From Acanthaster planci (taxonomy: Eukaryota > Echinodermata > Asteroidea > Valvatida > Acanthasteridae): a DNA stretch of 64,000 nt. Shown here piece by piece: positions 28,201 through 37,200 of the stretch; the first letter of the stretch is position 1; each line of letters begins with the position of its first letter. A program made the position numbers and the translations under genes. The notes beneath the pieces were generated by a model that was given only the letters and a program-made list of their open reading frames with translations, searched no databases and was not told the origin of the DNA. The stretch spans positions 1,061,526 to 1,125,525 of the forward strand of contig NW_019091396.1 in NCBI RefSeq assembly GCF_001949145.1, in the 5' to 3' direction.

Positions 28201-31200
28201 GGAATCAGGCAACACTGGTAATATTGTAGTTGATTTCATTTGCCCGTACGGAGGGAAACATGCAGATGTACATTATGGAATGAGATGTCACTGAACGTGA
28301 ACATCATGGCAACAAGAGCAGAATGTGAGTGACAAAAAAAAATTTAAATATAGTTAAACTGCAGTCGTTGGAGTGTTTTGTATTGCATATGTACAGTGTT
28401 AAAAATAATCATTTTTGAGATCGCCTGTAGCTCGAGACTGAAGGAGTGGCTGAGCAAAAAAATTCATTTCAGCCCATTTTGATTAGTTTCTAGTCCCTAG
28501 CGCCACAAACAGATAGATGAGCCGTCCGTACCGTGTGCCAAAACCGTGCAGCCAACGCTCATCCCGAAGAAATGACATTATTTTTTTAAAAATTAAATAA
28601 AAATAACAAATTCGACTTTACAGTGTAAAGTCGAATTTGTTTTTAAATAATGCCATTTTCTATTTCTGTACAGCACACACGATCAACTGCACGGGAAGAA
28701 CATTGAAATCGTGTTATCATCGTTAATACTTGCATCTACTGTGTTTTATCTATACATCTCTTTAAACGAGCTTCCCACACGGTTCTCACTTTTCCTAGCC
28801 AATAAGCATCGAGGGAAATTACTTGAAAAATGCAGTTTACAGTTTAAGCCACCATCAATTGCAGAGATGGGTGTATGAGCCCCGAGCTGGACCAAGAGAG
28901 GGCGCAATACGTAGGACCCATTGGTCGGGACTGCACTTTAGTGGCTCACGACCGACTATGAACGCGCTACGGGTCGCTACCAGCAAAATGAACACTCTCC
29001 ACCAAAATGGCTCTGTTCAACCGATGAAAAGGTGCTTCTACTCCCGGCAGATATTTAATTCTTGGTTTTCTTGACATTTTGCTGATTGCCGACTTTGGTG
29101 ATTTTTATTGTTGGAATTACAGGAGGCTGGAAATGGGTGGATGATAGTACAGTGGCCTACCAGAACTGGGCTGGAAACGTTTACGGAGATGAGACAAGCA
29201 GCTGTGTTGAGATACGTACCTCCGCTAAGGGAAAGTGGGACACTATTGCTTGTGATATCAAAAGCCACTTTGTTTGCGAAAAGCCCAAGAGTAAGACTCT
29301 TTTTTAACTTTTATTTGACGACCAAATCGGTCTCCCAAAAGCAGGCTCAAAACATATGTGTATGCAAATTTCAAATTGGTTTGCTTATCTAATACCCGAT
29401 ATTTGCCATTTTTGTTTCAGGTGCAGTTTGTAGAAATGTCGTAGTGACTTTGATAAAGACCCACAACAGATAAACACACAAGACCTCCCATCTCCGTTCA
29501 AGTCGCTAGCAATTTGAATGAATTTACATCAAAAGCATTTGGTAGTCATTGTTCACTCTGCTACGTGTTACTGGTCGTAATGGTCTTGTGATTGTCTTGA
29601 TAAAACCACTGTATATTTTGCGTATGTTGGAAGATTCAACAGCTCTGACCGTACCCACAATCTGACTGTACCTACCACCGCTCATAATGCGAGACATTTA
29701 CAGCAGAAAGCCTGATGCAGCCAACATTTCAAAAAGGATAACCACACACTGTGCTTGTTGTATCCAGACTAAACATGTTTCGCTTTTCCTCGTACAGCAC
29801 GAATCACGTCTACAGAAGCACCATTTAAACGTAAGTCTTGCACTACCAAAGTACTGTTTAGAAATAACAAAGGTGTATTAATTAGTTTTTCATTTTTTAT
29901 TTTATGCTACTTTTGATGGAAGGGGGCATACTAAGAAACGGCGGTCTCTTGCGCGAAGGAAAAATCACAATTATAAAGCCTTTTACAGAGCACTAAAATC
30001 CCGCTTAGATTAGAAACTAATACCAGAACTGATTAAATAGGATTTTTTGAAGAAAAAATGAACAAAGCTCGGAAACCTGAGAGAAATGTTCATCAAAATT
30101 GCACCCCTTTTCGATGGCTCGCTTTAATACACTTCTTGCTGCCAAGGCTATTTGTGCGCATGCGTGCATAATTATGAATTATTAGTGAAAAGGTCTGTCG
30201 GTGCAATGCGTCTCTTATGTAACTAAGGAAAGGAAAAGTTTGCCCCAAATCACAAGGTATAGGAACAGTGTTTTTAGTATGGACAATTCAAATTGTTATG
30301 TTCATGTGAATTTAAAGAACTCGGTGTACCAGATTTTACTCAATTTTAACTCACAAAAGACTTATTACTTACAAAAACGTGGTTGGGAGGATTGGGTGAA
30401 CCTTCTTCACGCTTTTCCGTTAGGAAATTTAGAAGTCCTTTTTTTCGAGGATCAGTACAATCTGGATAACATTTTTCCCTTCATTTTTTGGCCACCTCCC
30501 CAAGTCGTTTTGATAAACTGTAGTGCAAAGGAGCAGCGCAGTCTCATACATTTTGTGGAGACTTGTCGTCATCACATGAGGTTTCTTCCAAAATCCTTTT
30601 CCACTGGTCTTTATACATTTTCATGACGTCACCTTTACAGCGAAGGATTGTGTCAACCAGTTTATCGTCAGTGGATGGAAACAACTAGATACCTTTTGCT
30701 ACTTACATGTGTCGGACTCTGTATCGTGGGAGGAGGCCGAGGCGGACTGTAACACGAAAGGCGGTTACCTTGTGTCGGTGCACACAGATGCTGAGCAGTA
30801 TTTTGTAAAGAAATTGGTGGGTTAGGAACAGATGTATTGTTCTATGTGGCAATTTCACAAACTTGACGGGGGTGCTGGATTTCATAATTCCCACAGAGCA
30901 AACGTTCAGCCATTTGGAGAAAAGGGTCTACAGAACGTGGTCCATCTTTGTTTTTATTTTAAGAACAGCAGAAATGATAAAATGTGGTTTTCCTCCTCTT
31001 TATAAAGTGACTGTTTTAGTTTATTTCATTCGTGAAAGAATTTTCTTGCTTCCCTCATAAAAAAACAGAGGTGGTATATAGCAACGTTTCTAAAATGCTG
31101 GCACTTTCAGTAATCCCTTCAAAAGTTTGGGTTGCTAAGCGACAACGCGTGACTGGGCCTGTACTTTTTCTCAATCTTAATATTAGTTTCCTCTTTCTCT

Positions 31201-34200
31201 CACTCTCTCCCGTTTTCTTTTAGGGAGAAGACAATTTTGCTTACGTACAGTGGATTGGGCTACATGAAGTTTCTGAACTTGGATTGGGTACAGATTATGG
31301 GTAAGTTGCTGAACTCCTGAAGACACTTTTAATTCTGTAATTTTCAATCGTGTTCCCTGGATGCACCTTGTTCAGTGTAACGTGTCAAATGGGATGGTGC
31401 CAGACTATTTACATTCTAAGCCCTACCTTTATTGTTTAACTTGGCTTAAAATATTAAGATACGGTAAACCACAGCTTAGCAACCCTACAGAATGAATGAA
31501 GTCCAGTCGTTATAATGACTTGGCTTTATAGCGCAAGCACCCATGGAAGTCAGTGGTTTGAAGCTGTGACGTCACTTCAGTTTAAACCGCACCCACTGCA
31601 CATATGGAATTATGGAACCATGGAGCCCGAAGTTAACTCGTAACTCAAGTGTTCATTCAATAGAAGCTTGTAACCACTAGTGCGTGACTGTGCATGACAA
31701 AGTCACTTCGAACCAGATAAAGGCAGACTAACATGCACCCACTAAATGAAGGTTTTCGTTGCTTCTAGCTGGACTGATGGAACTGATGTGGATTACCCAG
31801 GCTGGGACCACGGACAACCCAATGATCAACAGGATACAGCAACGTGTGTCCGGATGAGATGGAGTAAGGAGCCCATCTTGAAGGAATTCATCTGTTAGAT
31901 CGTAACAGTGCAGACGAAAATAACTGCACCATTTGTGTGATTACATGTATCACAGAATGAACGATATGTCCGCCTTCAGTTCAACTTGACAGTTTAGTTT
32001 AAAAATTATATCGGGAGCACTGGGGGTTCAGGATTAAACCCCTTCTTGGCCATTAAAATAGAAATACGAAAAAAGAATATACACTCAGTCAATGCGCATG
32101 ACAGCCGTAAACCCGCTCAGAGTCAAACATGTCCCTACAGAGCCCTCTTCCGCCCAAATACGAATCCTACAAATGCCTGCGTATTTTCTTTCATCCTTTT
32201 TGGCCTATTTCATAGGCTTTCTTAGAGGTGTCATTTTTTCTGTCTTAATATAACTTTGAAAACGCACCTTGAGCTGTTTTCAGCTCTAAGTGGCCGTGTG
32301 CACTTTAAGGAATCTTTTGTGACAGTGGGTCGTAAAAACTAGCAAATGCTATGAAGTGCAAGCAACCAGCAAAAGCATTTACTGATAAGTCAAACCATTA
32401 AGAATAAGCAAATGCTTGAATTGTAGGAATAAAATGTTTCTTTTACTATTCAGCATCGACTAGTATAAATATTAGCAAATGTTTTATGCTTGTGGCTGAC
32501 TGCTCAGCCGAATGGTTTTGCACAATAGGGCTTCCGTTGTCTGCATGTACGGATGCACACAGTGCAGCATGGTGCCGTATCTTGAGACCTCAGCATGGCA
32601 GATAAGCACGATGGCAGTAACTTTGATCGCAAAAACCTAGATGACAAAAATTGCTCTGCCACTCTCAAATCGGTACAACTGCCTGCATCTCGTTTTTTGA
32701 AGTTCCCTCCTAAAGGCATACAGCTTTTCCTTTCGAATGACATTCATGAATGCTGCCATTTTGAACATTAATAAATGCTTCTCTTTTTCAAGCTTGCTCT
32801 GATCCAGTCTTGAAAAATGTCCAGTAAATACTCCAGTTTTTGTAGAACCTACTAATTTTTGTTCATTCAAAATGAAGCAACTGCTTAATGTCAAAACAAG
32901 CTTAAAATGCAATTGTACTAAACTAAAAGAATTTGGAAGCGTTTACTCGTGTTCGTATGAAAAATACAAACACGAGTAAATGCTTCAAAAATGGTAGTAA
33001 TAGCAAATGCTACTTTTTATTCATACGACCCATTATCAGACAGGTGTAAAATAACAAAACTGTTGGAATAGAACAATGGAAGACGATGTTTTTCTGATGC
33101 AAATTTAGAGCCTTACAATCTCTCTTGTCACCCACAGACGGAAAATGGGAAAACAGTAATTGCGGGAAGTCACTGGCTTATACTTGCAAGAGAAAATTCG
33201 ACAGCAAGACGCCTGTTGTGAAACCAACCAAGCCGCCCAAGCAGGGGAACTGTCCGAAAGACTGGCTGAAGGTGGGTAAGGCTTGCTACCAATTCCGCTC
33301 TGGCAGCAAGACGTGGAACGAATCTCGGAATGATTGTCTGAAGGAAGAGGGAGGCGACCTAGCTGCGATACACAATCAGCTAACCCAGTGTGAGTCTCCG
33401 TCAGCAGAGCTCGCGGTAATGGGCACTGTCTAGACTGTCCCCGTCTGGATTGTGGTATCCGTTCCTAATTCTGTATTCTAGTTTCACAGCGAACGCCAGA
33501 GGAAAATGAACTGTACCCCAGCCCGTCTATGGGCCTTCCCGCCCTTTTGGTAAAATGTTCGCAGTATTTCTATTGACTTTCATTAAAGCTCACCATAAAT
33601 TCACATTGAACATTGTGTTCCTACATTTATCATTTCTAAAGCAGTTCATCCGAATATTAGCGTTGGATCCAGTTTTTACGTTTAAAGTAGCCTCTTCCAA
33701 CCCCACCCTCGCCCCGAAAAATGGAACACGCCCAATATATTACTTTTCAACAAAATTCTTAAAACGGAAACGTGCATGTATACAATTTATTTTAAAACTA
33801 TTTTCAACCTTTTTACATGTTTATCTTTCTTGCGTGAAAGCTTACGTATGACTTAAGGGTTATTCCCAGTTTAGCAAGATATCAGGCAGGGCTGAAGATG
33901 TATTTTTTGGCAGATACCTTATAAACTTTCTATGCCTTAACTTATATCCCTGTTATCCTTCTGTTCCAAAGCTTTTCTAACAACAGCTCTCAAGGGACAA
34001 CCTAGCAATATGTGGATCGGACTGCGAAGAACTTTTTACGACTTCAGTTTTCTGTGGGTAGATCAAAGCAAGAGGATGTACACTCACTGGGCCAACAACC
34101 AACCGGATGGATTTGTAAGTATCCCAATTTCAGATTGCCGTTTCTTTTGCCGTTGGAATTGGTTAACATTGAAAGAGATCCGCGGGCTGGAACAGTGAAA

Positions 34201-37200
34201 CTTGATGAATTATATCTCTGTACCCTACTCAAAAACTTGTACTTGTAAATTCCCTGTTAAATCTTGAGGTATATACTCACAGGTACATGCCTACATGTCT
34301 TCTATATTACAATACTTTGATTAAAGGATTAACAAAAACATTGGCAGAGGTTTTCCTTTTCAAGAGTCCTTCATGGACTTCCAGCTTAGTTGCCCCTTGA
34401 AGAAGACTTTTAAAGAAAGACAAGGTCTTGAACTTTACTTTCTATGTGTTCTCTCTGCCTCCAAGTTAGTATGGTCAAAGTGAACCCGTACCCAACTACA
34501 CGTACACTGTTTTTGTGGTTTGCACACGCAATGAATAATGTTCCAAGGACTCCGAATATTGATCTTCCATTTACCAGTCAAGGGAGATTTTATTCAGGTG
34601 TTGTACAGTATTAGAGTGTGTTATGGTGTGTTCCATTTTGGGGCATTGTCAGTAATGGGAGATGATTTAATATTCAATAAAATGTTAAAAGACGTCAAGC
34701 AAACAGCAATCCGTACAATTTTCTCTGAAATAGTAAGTTGGATGCCCCAAAATTACTCATTCGTTCAATCCTGTTATTGCGCTCGGATTCAAGCATTCAA
34801 ACATGGTCATTTTAAATCCAGACGGTTGTTACTGGTTCAAGAAGATGGTGGTGATGGTGGCAGGATGATGAAAAGCTAGGTTATATTTTTCTCACTTTCA
34901 TACAGTTTGGTGAGGAGGCTTGTGTTGTTATGGCGAAGGACCCCGATTTTCCGGGCAGATGGAATGACATCGACTGCTCAGAGAAACACGGCTATCTTTG
35001 CTACAAACCACTTGGTAACAATTTTATTGCACAAACACAGCGTAGCCTAACTCTAGATCTTTGGTAAAATGATGGAGCAAACCAATGGAGTTACAACGGT
35101 GTGGTTCCGTCAACCGGGGTAACTTTTACAGGTTAAAATCCTCATCGTTTCTGCCTTTCCAAAAACAGAAATATTTTTTATTGATGATTTGATATTTTGT
35201 TATGATATGATAACATAACCATTTTAACTGGATTTACTATATAAGAACATAGTTAAACGTATTAAACCGTGCAAAGATAATGTAGAAAGCGCAGATAAAC
35301 AATTATTTTGGCAACTATTTTCCCAACCAAGTGACAAAATGGTTGGCCTGACTTTTAAAGGATGTACAAAAAGGTTTGAAATGAAGAAATACCTTTTTAA
35401 AGAGTCCAAGAGGGCCTTGCTATCTCAGGATTTGGGGGTTTCGCTTGTTTCCAGATCCCAGTCTGCCCACCAGCATTCCCCCTGACGTCGGTAAGTGCCC
35501 TCTGGAGGATTACATGCCATATGGCGAGGACTGTTTCAAGATCAACATGACGATGTTGAACTTTGGCAATGCCACCGTGACCTGTTCCAACGAAGGAGCG
35601 GCCTTGGCTACGATAATCGATGGTTACGCTGAGGCGTTTGTGATGTACAACATGCTGAACCAGGACGGGCCTCCGCCGGATTCCATTTGGATTGGCTTCA
35701 GCGCTGATGTCGTAATGCATTTTTTCCATACTTTGATATCAAAACAACCACCACAGTAACATTACAACTGCAACCATGTCTGGATTCATGGGGAACAAAA
35801 GAGGCCATACTCTACCGCCAAGAATTTCAAAATGACAATGGTGGCTGGTAAAAAATTACATTTCATTTCCCTTCTCTTCCAAATTGTGTAAAAATTCCCC
35901 TGGTACATAAAGGCGCCTTTCAATTCCATGTGCTTGTCAACACTTGCGCCAGGTGTTGTAGAAGGCGCCTTTCCACATGTAAGTTTTTTGATACGTTGCG
36001 CACATGATGCGTTCATGCGTTTCACTTCTCACAGACACCTTTATAATGACACACGTGTGCGTTGTGCTAGTCCGTCAAAATCGCCCTGGGAGCGATTTTG
36101 ATGGATACGCAACGCTGCAAGTGTTGACACGCACGTAGAAAGCTGCCTATATCCGTCCAAACGCAATACACACTTGTGGTATATTAATGTTAATGTTTGT
36201 GTCCGTGAAATCCGAATGCATGAACGCACTGTGTACGCAACGCACCTAAAAACGCACATATGGAAAGGCACCTTTAGTGGATCCGGCTCAACCACTCTTC
36301 ACATAACTTATAAAAATATCAGATTTTGTGATAATATCGTCCTTCAAAATTGATAAAATCTATATACGATGGACATCTTACATTCTTTACCGGCTCATGA
36401 TCCAATACCAACTTTTGATACAATGAAACGTTGCTACTTTAGAGGTCTGCTTTTTACCCTAACGGGCGTTCTGCAGTACATAAATTCTACTCTGTCAATT
36501 TGACACCGCTCCTTTATCCTTTAAGGATCTTTTTTCTTCCCAGGATACAAGGCAGTTTCGTTGGGCAGATGGTTGGCCAGTCACATACACAAACTGGGGC
36601 TGGAGCCAGCCCATGGAGGAAAACGGTCTATGCACAATGTTGACACAAAATACGGATTGGGAGACATCTGATTGTGGTGTCAAAATGCCCTTCGTCTGCC
36701 GGACGACCACCGCCACACGTAAGCGTCTTTCATTGGATATTCGAAGAGTTTTTCATCGTCAGATGATAGGCAGCTGCCTATATGTGTCAAAGGGAAAAGG
36801 AAATTACTGGCAATCTGCTGGAGTCACCTTGAAAAGGCAAAGAAGTTGAATGAATACATGTTGTCTGAATGATGGCCCTTTCATTGGTTATTGGCGGCGG
36901 TCCTCGCTAATGGCGGCACACTGCTTTCCTCCATTAAAAGGAATATCCGGTGAGACGGCGCTGGATTCATCTCAAGCGCTGTTATCCGTCCAAACAGTTT
37001 ATCTACGCTAAACATTTCTCTCAGCTTGTCAGGAAACTCTTTGGTGATTGCATAACAGGATTCAGTGTTTTCATTGCTCGGGCCTCTCTTACACAGCTCT
37101 GCGGCCAACGAATCCGTCCCTTCCCGGCACGTGTCCAGACGGTTGGCTGCCATTCCATGATCACTGCTACCAGTTCAACACTAGCAGCTTAGGCTACGAA

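Noticed and set aside
29421-29472. Possible exon after the acceptor at 29420 (tgtttcag) continuing from CTLD k
   Set aside because: It keeps frame only for about 17 residues to a stop and would end the protein before cassette 2. The linker at 29798-29830 restores frame into CTLD l. It could be a minor truncated isoform.
30201-30626. 141-codon plus-strand frame
   Set aside because: It lies over the half foldback element and intron sequence, with no recognisable motif or splice logic.
34538-34879. 113-codon plus-strand frame in gene 1 intron 41
   Set aside because: No domain, no splice-site support, and the flanking exons join in frame without it.
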